Positions 11,401 to 24,200 are shown, numbered from the stretch's first letter. The stretch is 64,000 nt of DNA from Skeletonema tropicum (GCA_037178625.1 CM074127.1:2232001-2296000), one strand, 5' to 3'. The notes: generated by a model from the letters alone, not told the origin. Made by a program: numbers and translations.

Positions 11401-13098
11401 TTGTATACCACGTTCAGTGAAAGCAGTAGCATTTGTTGTGAAGGTAGTGATAGATCTCTCGTCTTGGACAGCATTACTTGTGCGCACAGACCTCTGAGAT
11501 GCTCCAGGCTCTGTCCCTGCGTTCGGATTGGAGGGGACACGTTGATCTTCTTGGGATGGGACATGGTCCACAACATTGCCAGTAATTTGACCTTTCATTG
11601 TATTCATAGTTGCCCAAGTTGCTACTGATTCATGGTCGCCAATAATTTGTACGCTTTCGTTTGTTGCAACTGATTCACCAACTCTTGCAGCAGTGGAAGA
11701 AGGAAGTCTGTCAACAACGTGAGAGTTGCCTCGGTCACTAATTGTTGCCGCCGTGGCAAACGTTACCAACGACTGATCATCAGTTGCCCTAACAGCTTGA
11801 TTAGTTGCAGTAGATATCGACATATCGCGTTGTTTGTTCGCATATTTTGGAATCTTGTCCACCACAGCTCCACTGCCATCTTCGACTTCTTCCATTGAGT
11901 CCTCGTATGGAACAGCACCGTTAATCATCTCCACACTCTCTCCTACTTCTTCGTCGCTGCTGCTCTCCTCATCTTCCATATCCCCCTCCAGAATACTGCC
12001 TGCGTCACCCATAGTCGTCATCGTAGCGAAAGTTGTGATGGTATTATCATCTGCCATCCTAACAGCTCTTGCTGTTGCAACAGACGGAGTGATACCAATA
12101 ATGCTGGGGTTGCTTGATCTCGTTCTATCACTAGGAGCAAAAGACAGCTGAGGAGTTTGTTGCGGAGGCTGGTGCTGAGGCGGGCACCAATCTACTGCAC
12201 GCATACGCCGTGGTGGACGAGGTGATCTCGCGGGAAGTTTATTCCGCCCTGCGATTGGACGAACATATACACCAGATGTATTGGTAATTGAATCATTGGC
12301 AGTAGCTCCTGATTCATCGACCACTGTGAGTGGATATGGGGGTGCAGGTGCAGTTGATCCTCCTCCATCACCCACGGTAGTCATTGTCATAAACGAAGTT
12401 TCAGTAACGTCATCTCCCCTCACAGCAGCTTGTGAAAAACTGACATCTGAAATTTGGCTGCTCCTTTCTTCTGGAATCCAATCAACCTGACGCTCTGTTG
12501 CACCATTAATCTCAATATTATGAAGTTGTTGTTTGATATTGGCAGCAGCCTTCGGAGTCAGAGTGGGGTCCTGGTCTTGTTCTTCTGTATCATCTTTGCC
12601 AGTACCAAACGATTCGCCCTCTGAGCTCAAAGCAGACAAACGAGGGGTTAATTCTACACTACCTCGCTGTTGCAGTGGCTGCACCATGTCCACCAACGCA
12701 GCAGAGTTGCTCTCCAACCAGGCGTAGTCACCTAAAAAAGTCGTCGCTGACATAGTCTTTCGTGCGCCCTGGTTACTAGTAGTTAAGAACAACTGTGGAT
12801 AATTTCCACGAACGCCACTGATCTCAAATAATGCGTCCCGTTTCGCCTTTAACTCTTCATCCATCCCATCTATTGTAACGTAGGACAATGACAAATCATT
12901 CAGGAGTTGGAGGGCCGAGTTTTGGTTGGCAGTTTGACTATGGTTGAAGTTCCCACTTGATATGAGCACCGTGATTTGTTTCTTGCTGATTATTTCATTA
13001 GTCATGCTGTTGCTGTCTATTACCTTGTCGTGAGAGGAGGAGCGGAGTACTTCCACGCCCTCTTCTTTGTGCACATCTAATGAATTTTGAGATTCCAT
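8435..13098 (-). CDS. Large repeat protein with N-terminal SH3BGR/glutaredoxin-like domain
   Basis: Two exons, 13098-9649 and 9568-8435, separated by an 80-bp GT-AG intron (the ATG|GTGAGT donor joins to GTTGCGATGG). The product is 1527 residues. Residues about 40-140 look like an SH3BGR-type thioredoxin fold: QITVLISSGNFN, a KRDALFEISGVRGNYPQLFL segment and a GDYAWLES end. No CxxC is visible. About fifteen imperfect repeats of 40-75 residues follow, with the pattern T-N-x-A-V-R-x-x-DDQSxxTFATMTTAGD then VVDxIPSF. Near residues 1095-1175 there is a coiled coil (TDLRFHVDYRIGELREANRR onward), and the C-terminus is low-complexity acidic/Ser-rich. Parts of the repeat are nearly identical about 1.07 kb apart (about 10205-10500 and 11270-11620), which points to recent internal duplication. 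Function unknown; possibly scaffold-like. Confidence 0.8.
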
Positions 13099-13704
13099 CG
13101 CAAAATTTGGAAAAAGTCAAAGACCACTTCTACAAACAGCACTACTGCTGCTGGAGCTAATTCTTGGCATGAGGAAAATCAAACTCTGATATTTGTAGAG
13201 CCGATTCAGTTATGGAGGTAGACCACGCATTCACTTTGAGCAGAACGAAATGTACATCGGACCCATGCACGGCGTGACTGTGATAAAACATCCGTTGCTG
13301 AGCTCAAAGCAGGCGGGGAATGCCGTTATTATTGTATTCTGGAGCAACTACCTACTTCCGAGAAAAGAATGCTTACTTTCTTGTAAACAAAACCGTATTA
13401 TTATAGAGTTCTTGTCTGATGAGACAAACGATAAGAAAAGATAGAGTTGAGATAAAAATGAAGATGCCTGAAAGAGTAAATACTTCGAAGTTCCAAGTAT
13501 CGTAGATAGAAAAATGAAAAGAACAGAAATGGAATCAGAAGAATCATTGTAAATAAAGAATCATTGATGAAAAGATGAGGAGAAAAATCAAACAACTACT
13601 ATTGTCAATTAATGTCAAGAACAATTGCTGAAGTAAAAGCAATAATGGGAAGATGTCGAAGGATTATGGCTGTCTAGAGAGCTGCCCCAATCTAATTATA
13701 CAAT
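13099..13704. other. Intergenic region 5' of the repeat-protein gene
   Basis: About 600 bp, AT-rich towards the satellite array. No protein similarity and no repeat recognised. It probably holds the promoter of the minus-strand repeat-protein gene. Confidence 0.4.
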
Positions 13705-16700
13705 GCGTATCTATCGTCGTCAATATGGGCATGGGCCGCTTCTAGTGGCCCATTATACTCGTTGGCGATACTATACAAGCTCATAAGCGCTGCTCAGAGG
13801 GATTGCTTGCGTAGAAGCTATCCTACGTCCTTGTAGCTGAACGGAGAGGTCCAATTTGGGCTGTCCGGCAGAACCTCATTGAAGGGCATCGTATCTATCG
13901 CCGTCAATATGGGCATGAGCTGCTTCTAGTGACCCATTATACTCGTAGGCGATACTATACAAGCTCATTAGCGCAGCTCAAAAGGTTTGTTCACGAAGAA
14001 GCTATCCTACGGCCTTGTCGCAAAAAATCTGAGTCGTCCAATTTGGGCTGTCCGGCAGAACCTCATTGAAGGGCATCGTATCTATCGCCGTCAATATGGG
14101 CATGAGCCGCTTCTAGTGGCCCATTATACTTGTATAGTATCTCATTAGCGCTGCTCAGAAGGATTGTTTGTGTAGAAGCTATCCTACGGCCTCATCGCAA
14201 AAAATCTGAGTCGTCCAATTTGGGCTGTCCGGCAGAACCTCATTGAAGGGCATCGTATCTATCGTCGTCAATATGGGCATGGGCCGCTTCTAGTGGCCCA
14301 TTATACTCGTTGGCGATACTATACAAGCTCATAAGCGCTGCTCAGAGGGATTGCTTGCGTAGAAGCTATCCTACGTCCTTGTAGCTGAACGGAGAGGTCC
14401 AATTTGGGCTGTCCGGCAGAACCTCATTGAAGGGCATCGTATCTATCGTCGTCAATATGGGCATGAGCTGCTTCTAGTGACCCATTATACTCGTTGGCGA
14501 TACTATACAAGCTCATTAGCGCAGCTCAAAAGGTTTGTTCACGAAGAAGCTATCCTACGGCCTTGTCGCAAAAAATCTGAGTCGTCCAATTTGGGCTGTC
14601 CGGCAGAACCTCATTGAAGGGCATCGTATCTATCGCCGTCAATATGGGCATGAGCCGCTTCTAGTGGCCCATTATACTTGTATCGTATCTCATTAGCGCT
14701 GCTCAGAGGGATTGCTTGCGTAGAAGCTATCCTACGGCCTCGTCGCAAAAAATCTGAGTCGTCCAATTTGGGCTGTCCGGCAGAACCTCATTGAAGGGCA
14801 TCGTATCTATCGTCGTCAATATGGGCATGAGCCGCTTCTAGTGGCCCATTATACTCGTTGGCGATACTATACAAGCTCATTAGCGCTGCTCAGAAGGATT
14901 CCTTGTGTAGAAGCTATCCTACGGCCTTGTCGCAAAAAATCAGAGTCGTCCAATTTGGGCTGTCCGGCAGAACCTCATTGAAGGGCATCGTATCTATCGT
15001 CGTCAATATGGGCATGAGCCGCTTCTAGTGGCCCATTATACTCGTTGGCGATACTATACAAGCTCATTAGCGCTGCTCAGAAGGATTGCTATCGTTCATG
15101 GGAAGTCACAGCTATGTAGCTGATCTGAGTCGTCCAATTTGGGCTGTCCGGCAGAACCTCATTGAAGGGCATCGTATCTATCGTCGTCAATATGGGCATG
15201 AGCCGCTTCTAGTGGCCCATTATACTCGTTGGCGATACTATACAAGCTCAAAAGCGCTGCTCAGAAGGATTGCTTGTGTAGAAACTATCCTACGATCTTG
15301 TAGCTGAACGGAGAGGTCCAATTTGGGCTGTCCGGCAGAACCTCATTGAAGGGCATCGTATCTATCGTCGTCAATATGGGCATGAGCCGCTTCTATTGGC
15401 CCATTATACTCGTTGGCGATACTATACAAGCTCATTAGCGCTGCTCAGAAGGATTGCTCGCGTAGAAGCTATCCTACGATCTTGTAGCTGAACGGAGAGG
15501 TCCAATTTGGGCTGTCCGGCAGAACCGCATTGAAGGGCATCGTATCTATCGCCGTCAATATGGGCATGAGCTGCTTCTAGTGACACATTATACTCGTTGG
15601 CAATACTATACAAGCTCATTAGCGCTGCTCAGAAGGGTTGCTTGTGTAAAAGCTATCCTACGATCTTGTAGCTGAACGGAGAGGTCCAATTTGGGCTGTC
15701 CGGCAGAACCTCATTGAAGGGCATCGTATCTATCGTCGTCAATATGGGCATGAGCCGCTTCTAGTGGCCCATTATACTCGTTGGCAATACTATACAAGCT
15801 CATTAGCGCTGCTCAGAAGGATTGCTTGTGTAGAAACTATCCTACGATCTTGTAGCTGAACGGAGAGGTCCAATTTGGGCTGTCCGGCAGAACCTCATTG
15901 AAGGGCATCGTATCTATCGTCGTCAATATGGGCATGAGCCGCTTCTAGTGGCCCATTATACTCGTTGGCGATACTATACAAGCTCATTAGCGCTGCTCAG
16001 AAGGGTTGCTTGTGTAAAAGCTATCCTACGATCTTGTAGCTGAACGGAGAGGTCCAATTTGGGCTGTCCGGCAGAACCTCATTGAAGGGCATCGTATCTA
16101 TCGTCGTCAATATGGGCATGAGCCGCTTCTAGTGGCCCATTATACTCGTTGGCGATACTATACAAGCTCATTAGCGCTGCTCAGAAGGATTGTTTGTGTA
16201 GAAGCTATCCTACGGCCTTGTCGCAAAAAATCAGAGTCGTCCAATTTGGGCTGTCCGGCAGAACCTCATTGAAGGGCATCGTATCTATCGTCGTCAATAT
16301 GGGCATGAGCCGCTTCTAGTGGCCCATTATACTCGTTGGCGATACTATACAAGCTCATTAGCGCTGCTCAGAAGGATTGCTATCGTTCATGGGAAGTCAC
16401 AGCTATGTAGCTGATCTGAGAGGTCCAATTTGGGCTGTCCGGCAGAACCTCATTGAAGGGCATCGTATCTATCGTCGTCAATTCGTCGTCAATATGGGCA
16501 TGAGCCGCTTCTAGTGGCCCATTATACTCGTTGGCGATACTATACAAGCTCATTAGCGCTGCTCAGTAGGATTGCTTGTGTAAAAGCTATCCTACGATCT
16601 TGTAGCTGAACGGAGAGGTCCAATTTGGGCTGTCCGGCAGAACCTCATTGAAGGGCATCGTATCTATCGTCGTCAAAATGGACATGAGCCGCTTCTAGTG

Positions 16701-17859
16701 GCCCATCATACTCGTTGGCGATACTATACAAGCTCATTAGCGCTGCTCAGAAGGGTTGCTTGTGTAAAAGCTATCCTACGATCTTGTAGCTGAACGGAGA
16801 GGTCCAATTTGGGCTGTCCGGCAGAACCTCATTGAAGGGCATCGTATCTATCGTCGTCAAAATGGGCATGAGCCGCTTCTAGTGGCCCATCATACTCGTT
16901 GGCGATACTATACAAGCTCATTAGCGCTGCTCAGAAGGGTTGCTTGTGTAAAAGCTATCCTACGATCTTGTAGCTGAACGGAGAGGTCCAATTTGGGCTG
17001 TCCGGCAGAACCTCATTGAAGGGCATCGTATCTATCGTCGTCAATATGGGCATGAGCCGCTTCTAGTGTCCCATTATACTCGTTGGCGATACTATACAAG
17101 CTCATTAGCGCTGCTCAGAAGGATTGTTTGCATGAGCCGCTTCTAGGTGGCCCATTATACTTGTATAGTATCTCATTAGCGCTGCTCAGAGGGATTGCTT
17201 GCGTAGAAGCTATCCTACGGCCTCGTCGCAAAAAATCTGAGTCGTCCAATTTGGGCTGTCCGGCAGAACCTCATTGAAGGGCATCGTATCTATCGTCGTC
17301 AAAATGGGCATGAGCCGCATCTAGTTGCCCATTATACTCGTTGGCGATACTATACAAGCTCATTAGCGCTGCTCAGAAGGATTGCTATCGTTCATGGGAA
17401 GTCACAGCTATGTAGCTCAACGGAGAGGTCCAATTTGGGCTGTCCGGCAGAACCTCATTGAAGGGCATCGTATCTATCGTCGTCAATATGGGCATGAGCC
17501 GCTTCTATTGGCCCATTATACTCGTTGGCGATACTATGAAAGCTCATTAGCGCTGCTCAGAAGGGTTGTTTGTGTAGAAGCTATCCTACGGCCTTGTCGC
17601 AAAAAATCTGAGTCGTCCAATTTGGGCTGTCCGGCAGAACCTCATTGAAGGGCATCGTATCTATCGCCGTCAATATGGGCATGAGCCGCTTCTAGTGGCC
17701 CATTATACTCGTTGGCGATACTATACAAGCTCATTAGCGCTGCTCAGAAGGATTGCTATCGTTCATGGGAAGTCACAGCTATGCTGCTGATCTGAGAGGT
17801 CCAATTTGGGCTGTCCGGCAGAACCTCATTGAAGGGCATCGTATCTATCGTCGTCAATA
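13705..17859. repeat. Satellite array, ~185-bp unit, with 548-bp higher-order repeat
   Basis: About 4.15 kb of head-to-tail copies of one unit. The core that begins GTCCAATTTGGGCTGTCCGG occurs 22 times, first at 13849, 14036, 14213, 14397, 14584 and 14761 and last at about 17800. Spacing is mostly 177-187 bp. The first six cores repeat with a period of exactly 548 bp (14397-13849, 14584-14036, 14761-14213), which is a three-unit higher-order repeat. Three variant unit tails alternate: one with CTTGTCGCAAAAAATCTGAG, one with CTTGTAGCTGAACGGAGAG, and one with ATCGTTCATGGGAAGTCACA. The unit near 16423 is 195 bp long because of an 11-bp duplication (CGTCGTCAATT). A fused, longer unit lies at about 17000-17248. 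Short ORFs inside are not conserved between units. Confidence 0.95.
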
Positions 17860-18142
17860 CATCTTTTTTGTTTTTGTATTTTGTTTTTGTTATGGCAAGG
17901 GAGGTTACAATGCCATGCTTTACAACCATGTAATCTAGCTTGCGTAGTTAATCATAATGATCTTGGTTTGATGTTTTCTCCAATTTGTTGGATTATTTTA
18001 TCGACATTATCTAGGTATTCAAGTGTAATTATTTTTATGAAATGGAGTAGAGGATTGCCTCTGCTTTATTTGATGTACATACTGCAACATCACCACAAAA
18101 CACACACAAACAGTACAAAACAATGCTTCCATCTCCATCTAT
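17860..18142. other. Spacer between satellite array and HIR gene
   Basis: 283 bp of AT-rich sequence that abruptly ends the array. No gene recognised. It is the 3' flank of the minus-strand HIR gene. Confidence 0.4.
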
Positions 18143-19246
18143 TTAGGAGAGAAAATCTTTACCACTGGAGCCATCCCTCAAAAAGCTCTGTCCCACCTGT
18201 CTCTGTAACTTGGCCACAGTTGCAGGATCATGCTCGAGAATCAAGCTGTTTGCACCAACTGTCGAAAGTGTATCAAAGTACTGCGACAACAGCAAAATGT
18301 CCATCACATCCTTTGGAGTAGCCCCCTCTACTTCCTGACTGAATTCGGCAACTGACGATTGCAATCCCTGTACAATGGCCATACGCTGTCTTGCTACTCC
18401 CATACCACTCAGATAGCGAGCTTCAGCCTCCGCCTCTGCATTCTTGACCTGGCGAACTTTGTCTGCCTCGGCTTGATGAGAAGCTGCCTCCTTCAACCTA
18501 CGAGCGGCATTGATTTCATTCATTGATGCCTTGACCTTGGTGTCCGGAGCGAGATCTGTAACGAGAGTGTTGACAATCGCATACCCGTAGTCCTTCATTA
18601 CACTCTGTAGCTGCTCCAAAACAGCTTGAGCAATGTCGTCCTTTGATTCAAATGCTTGATCCAATTCCATACGGGGAATTGTGGATCGAATGACATCAAA
18701 CACGTATGCTTGAATTTGACTGTGGGAGGCAAAGAGTGGGTAGTTTGGGTAGTTTTAGTTTTGGATTGGATTCAATGTAATGATAAAGAGTTAACATGGC
18801 AAGCAAATTCTTTCACAACAGGTTTATCTGAATTTACCACCAGAACAATCTCACCTGGTAGGGCTAGTCAAACGATACCACGCATCATATGCAGATTCAG
18901 TAACAACGCGATATTGAACCGCCACGCCCACTTGAATAAAGACGTTGTCCTTTGTCTTCGTTTCGCACAGCACATCGAGTTGTTGTACGCGAAGGGAAAG
19001 CCTGCCAACGACCGATTGCAGCGGCCAGATTATGCAGCTTGGTCCTTCTTTGATGAGCCTTTTGAATTGCCCTAGAATGATTTCACATACAATATCGAAT
19101 AGCAAGGAGACAACAATCAGAATAAAGATCCAAAATAAAATAAAACATTCCGATCTTTGCAACTAACACTCACCCAAATCTTCAACCACTCCGACCTCCT
19201 TCTCGCGGACGCATTGAAGGCATAAACATCCAGTCCAGAGCGACAT
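18143..19246 (-). CDS. Hypersensitive-induced-response (HIR) / stomatin-prohibitin (SPFH) family protein
   Basis: Three exons, 19246-19174, 19071-18855 and 18719-18143, with GT-AG introns. Joined, they give 288 residues, the usual HIR length. The N-terminus starts MSLWTGCLCLQC, a cysteine-rich, probably acylated start as in HIR proteins. The SPFH core follows: LSLRVQQLDVLCETKTKDNV, then SQIQAYVFDVIRSTIPRMEL rebuilt across intron 2, then a charged coiled coil (AASHQAEADKVRQVKNAEAE), then YLSGMGVARQRMAIVQGL and KDVMDILLLSQYFDTL. These are diagnostic of the plant HIR/protist stomatin branch. Such proteins form membrane-microdomain scaffolds on the plasma membrane or endomembranes. The precise role in diatoms is unknown. 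Confidence 0.92.
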
Positions 19247-19533
19247 TGTTAGTTTGCTTTATTGCTAGGTGTTATTACTGGGAACAGACGCTGCAAGAGG
19301 TAAGGTGTCGTGGACTGCGGGTAGCGTAGAGTAGATTTTGAATGAGAACTTCATTGTCAGATTCCTTGGGGAGCACGTTTTCATATTTTCCATTTGAATA
19401 CGTGCCTTATACGGGCGAGAAAAGACGGCGCAGCAGCGCAACCCAGCACCGACCATGACGCATCAAACAACATAAAATCACCGCCACCATCGAATCAATA
19501 TTGATCCCATAAGTACATCGAACCCTTATAACC

Positions 19534-20062
19534 ATGAAGCTTACCATCCTACTATCAACCCTTGCTGTCGCCGCTGGATTCGTTCCACAAAGCCATCCCC
19601 GACAGATGACCAGTCTCTCCATGAGTGATGATCTTATCTCTGGAACTGTCAAGTGGTAAGTTTCACGCGTAATGACAAAAAAACGAAACGACTCGACGCT
19701 TGTCGCTTGCTTGTCTCCTTAGCTAATCCTAAGTCTCACTTTTGTCAATAATATTTTATCATGATTTCCACGTTTGTGACACATCTAAGCAAATTACTTC
19801 CTCTCTTAAATCATATTCTATCAGGTTTGACACAGCAAAGGGATACGGATTTATCGTTCCCGACAATGGCGACAAAGACATCTTCGTTCATCAAACTAAC
19901 ATCAATGTGTCAGGATTTCGTTCATTAGCTGAGGGTGAACCTGTGGAATTCAAAACTGTCACTGAAAATGGCAAGACAAAGGCTATTGATGTTACAGGAC
20001 CTGATGGCGCAGATGTGAAGGGTGCACCTTTCAGAGCCGAAGATGATTTTGGCGAGTGGTAA
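19534..20062 (+). CDS. Plastid-targeted cold-shock-domain nucleic-acid-binding protein
   Basis: Two exons, 19534-19655 and 19825-20062; the intron splits the Trp codon of GTVKWF. The product is 119 residues. The N-terminus [19 protein letters not shown] is a signal peptide with Phe after the Ala-Gly site, which predicts import into the plastid stroma. The cold-shock domain runs from about residue 36 to 105: [20 protein letters not shown], then [10 protein letters not shown] (RNP1- and RNP2-like), then [10 protein letters not shown] and an AIDVTGPDG strand. Cold-shock domains bind single-stranded RNA or DNA and melt RNA structure. A role in plastid RNA handling is inference. Confidence 0.9.
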
Positions 20063-20725
20063 ATGTTAAGGAAAGTGCATTTCAAAACATCTTTCTTGTC
20101 GGAAGTATAACTTAATTTCGGCAAGCGCGGGATGGAATGCATGATTCGTTATTATTTGATATATAGGGGTATTGCATGTTTACACCAAATAAGCAAGATG
20201 CAGTGCAGTTTAAACAATGGTCCGAGGGGTATCGTGTTGCGATGCTAATACTTACAATATATGTATCCCAGAGAGGCTTTTGTATCACCAGTGTATGATG
20301 AAAAGTACAATAGTGTGCAAGTCAATCCATTCTTTAATCCGAGACTAGTATAAAAATATATTTATTGTGCTACCTTGTACATCACGCTACTTTGTACTTT
20401 TGTTCACTGCATTCCATCGAGAAAGATATGCCTAAATCACACCAGACTTTTCAAAGCCATCAAGTAACAAGAGAGTTTGCCCACGAAGATGAGAGAAGAA
20501 GATGATGGTCTTACTATCTACTCTTGGCCTCACAGTTTGGGAACCGTACATACTTCATACATACTTATTTCGTGTTAGCTTGATTGAATAGAAGCATTCT
20601 TTCTTGCTCTAGCTACTCTATCTCTAGCCAGAGAGGAGATTCTTTTATGTGCCCTGGATGGGAGACATGACCAGCTGCGGTCTTTCCTCCATTGTCCAGA
20701 AGTGTCCAGCAGGCACTCCATTACA
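20063..20725. other. Intergenic region
   Basis: About 660 bp downstream of the cold-shock gene, AT-rich at first. No gene or RNA recognised. Confidence 0.4.
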
Positions 20726-20957
20726 TAGGCCTTTGAAAATAGGGGGCAATGGGAAGACCCCCGTTATTGAGGGTTCTGATCTGGTGGCTTATCGTCTAAA
20801 TGGGGGTAAAATGGTCCATATTAGCCCATATTTGGCTAACTTTAGACGAAAACCACGTAAATTTAGTTAAGTAGGAGTAATACCTGTAGGCATCCCCTCC
20901 TGGTGGGGGTATAAATGGGGGAGCCCCCGATATCGGGTAGGCGTTTCCAAAGGCCTT
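20726..20957. mobile_element. hAT-type MITE, older copy
   Basis: About 232 bp with terminal inverted repeats TAGGCCTTTG...CCAAAGGCCTTA. Its internal part (GATCTGGTGGCxxATCGTCTAAATGGGGGTAAAATGGTCCATATTAGCC, here given only by position 20776-20830) matches the complement of the element at 57484-57719. No clear 8-bp target duplication is left and the TIRs are imperfect, so this is the more decayed copy. It encodes nothing. Confidence 0.8.
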
Positions 20958-21267
20958 AAGTCCAATCGGTCCGAAGAAGAGGGACTCACTTCTGCTACAG
21001 ATTGACGCGGAGAGAGACTGATTCACGAATCCAGAAGCTCACTTGATGGGATCGGACAAAAGCTTGTGAAACACTGCAAAAGGAACAGAGAACCGGTACT
21101 CAAAACCAGCACAGAGATAAGTACTCCTACTTGAACTTACTTAAGGTACAGGCCTAGAGCTGGGCGGGCTGAAATATACTTACCAGGCCGAACGGTCATG
21201 AGACAAGTACATCAGTATCCACTTTTTCATCATCTCTCATCATCCCACCTCAAGAATAATAGAAACC
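20958..21267 (+). promoter_or_regulatory. Upstream region of the surface-protein gene
   Basis: 310 bp between the MITE and the start of the large membrane protein; it presumably contains the promoter and leader. No specific site recognised. Confidence 0.35.
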
Positions 21268-24200
21268 ATGGCCAAGCAACACCACCAACGGCGGCGGCGG
21301 CGGCGGCGGACACCGCTAATGCTCTGCCTCCGAATGTCTGTGCTGCAGACGCTCCTTTTTGCCTCACTGAAAACAACACAAGCCCAAGCCCAAGATGTGC
21401 AACTCTCCGACAACTTTTACTGCGGAGCAACATGGCCTGACGCTGCAAAGAACTGTCATCGACATTGTCCTAGCGGAGAGAACTCGGAATGCTCGGATTT
21501 GGGCATCGGTTGGCAGTGCTTCCAATTCACGGGTTGTTATGTCGCCCCCGTTGTAGTAGAAGATGAGGAGGAGGAAGAGGACTTTGTATCCAATAACCAG
21601 TATTGTGGCCCAAGTTGGATTCATGCAATGGCTGGCTGTGACAAGCCATGTCCTACAGGGACTGAGTGTACAGGGGAAGGAGAACGGTGCTATGCTGCAA
21701 CGAATTGTGATAAGCCTTTGATGGAACTAACATCTGATATGATGGTCACTATGATGGGGCCGGATAGTGAAATGGATGAGGATGATGTTGAAATCTTTAT
21801 CCAAACTATTTTTGATACACTTCAGGCAGAATTAGAGAAGGATAATATGAAGGCGGAAGGTGTCGATTTCACTGGCCAAAACGTGGTTTCACGAAGAGAA
21901 TTGCAGCATCGCTACAGCAGCAGGAATCTGAAAGGATGGCAAGGAGGAAATGTCATGATTTCGAATGTGACCCAGAGAATGCTTCCCGTCGGTTCGTCAG
22001 CATTGGATGCTAGCATTGTCATTACTGGTGTATACCGCCCACCACCCTACAAGGATCTCGACGTGATCGCTGAGGATTCTATCAACAGACAGGGTCAGAA
22101 AGTGGTTAGTACATTGCGTGAAAGAGGAGAGCGAGCAGGCAGAGAATATTTCAATCGAGTTGATGGCATTGAGGCTATCGCCGCTGCTGACCGCACAGCT
22201 AGGCCAACTCGATCACCAACAGGCAAGCCAACACCCGCCCCGACGGGCCCGCCGACAGCAACTCCTTCAATGTCTCCCTCATCAGAGCCAAGTGCAATGC
22301 CCTCCTCTTTACCATCACGAGATCTTGACCAATTGATCTTGACTGGTTCCGGTGAAGATCTTCAGCTTGGTGGCAGGACAACATCTTCATACGGATACAT
22401 CTTCAACCTCCGTACCCCTGAAGATGGTCCTACTATTGTAATCAAAGGGCTGGATTTTTACACAGCAAGTGTAGACGACGTAAACTACGAAGTGTGGTCT
22501 AAAACTGGCCCTTTCCAGGGGTATAAAGGAAGCTTTGACGGATGGGACTTAGTGGCTAAAGGAACTACCAAGGGAAAGGGTATTGGGAGGTACACTCCCA
22601 TATCTCAGGAGGATTTTTTGCCTCTTACCATTCCTGGAGGCGGAGGCGAACAAGGCACACGAGCTATTTACATCACTCTTGATGAAAAGAGCCTCATCTA
22701 CAAGATCGGTGAAGGTGTGTACGCAGACGAAGTCGTGCAGGTTTCAACCCCAGATGTTGATGTTTGGGAGGGTGAAAGTGTACTGCAAAATCCCTTCCCA
22801 GACCCCGTTGAATTCCAACAATTCTATCGTTTTCCACGACAATTCCTTGGGGCCATACACGTTGACCGACTTCCTTGTAATCCATTCAGCCTCTATGGAC
22901 CAGTTTACGGAGATTTACCGTGTCCCAGGGTGCCAACAGGAAGTCCCACCCTTCCAATGCCTACCAAGTCACCAGTAACCGAGGAGCCTACTATTTCTCC
23001 AACAGCTCCTGACGTAACACTTCCGCCTCAACCACCTACTCGGAGTCCATCTGCCGAGCCAACATATTCAATGGCGCCTACGTATTCACCCTCTGAGCCA
23101 GAGCCTACTGCTTCGCCAATTATATCAACCAAAGCTCATTTTGTATCTGTGTTCCGTAACGTGCCCCCTAGACCCATGAGTGATAGAGAAGAGGAGAAGT
23201 TCAAACAGATCATACTATCCTTTTTACAAAAGTTCACTGAAGATTCAATGGTGATTGATGAGATTGATATTTGGCACCAAAAGTCGGTGCTGGAAACAGA
23301 CTTGATCAAAGCCAAAGGCAAAGGCAAAGGCAAAGAGATATCCACGAATAGACGCAACAATCACGGCAACAATCGGCGTAATGTCGAACCCCTCCCTCAA
23401 GTATACTCTCTTGAGGTCACCGTCACCTTGAGCATATCCTATTTTTTCCTCCCCAGTAATCTTCTTGGAAGCATGGCTGCAGAGACTATCGACGACAACC
23501 AAGAGCTATTACTTGGACTCTTCAGAGGACAAAACTCCTTCTACGGCTACTTCAAGCAAATGGACGACATTGACTCAGTTGCCATCGATGGTGTTACAAT
23601 ACCTCCAACTGAATCGCCTATCACTCAAGCCGAAGCCCTCGAAAATGCCATTATTGCCACCGAAATATTGGAGGAGACCCCAACCAGAACCAACTTTGCA
23701 GTGTTTGTAGGTGTAGGCGTCGCAGCTCTGTGGTGTTGTCTTACAGCAATCAGTGTCACATATGTCCTAAAGAAGAGGGGAGAAATGGAGGAGATGAAGG
23801 ATATGCAGGACTTGTTAGCGCAGGAGAAGCAGGCTAAGCCTATGATGACGGACGATACTTCGGAGTGGAAGAAGCCCTCCGAGAAAAAAGGCGACGAAGA
23901 AGCACTGCTTAGTAGTAGTGAGAGTAAGTTGGATGAAGAAAAGGGGACGGGGTCTCGCCGACAGACTGATTCCCAGGCATTGACCGCTGATTCAGAGGCT
24001 GGAAGTACTAGGGTGCCAGTTTCGCGCAAATCTTCTCATGCCTCAAGTGAAAGTGTCGCTAGTGCATCAAGGAGTGAGCATACAAGTGATCGAAAGAAAC
24101 GGAGGAAATCGCGAAAGACAAGTCTCCGAAACTCCTTGACTGGTTATGGATTGAGGAGTTCTTTAACAGAGCTGAAGGGATCGATCAATAAATCAGTAAG

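Noticed and set aside
11834..12151. Ser-rich plus-strand ORFs opposite the large repeat protein
   Set aside because: They mirror the repeats of the minus-strand gene and change with each repeat copy.
13705..17859. CRISPR-like array
   Set aside because: Units are contiguous satellite copies of about 185 bp without unique spacers, in a eukaryotic context.
15086..17938. Short ORFs (60-90 codons) in the satellite units, such as those starting MLSFMGSHSY
   Set aside because: They occur in only a few units, are broken by single-base changes in others, and follow the repeat rather than a gene.
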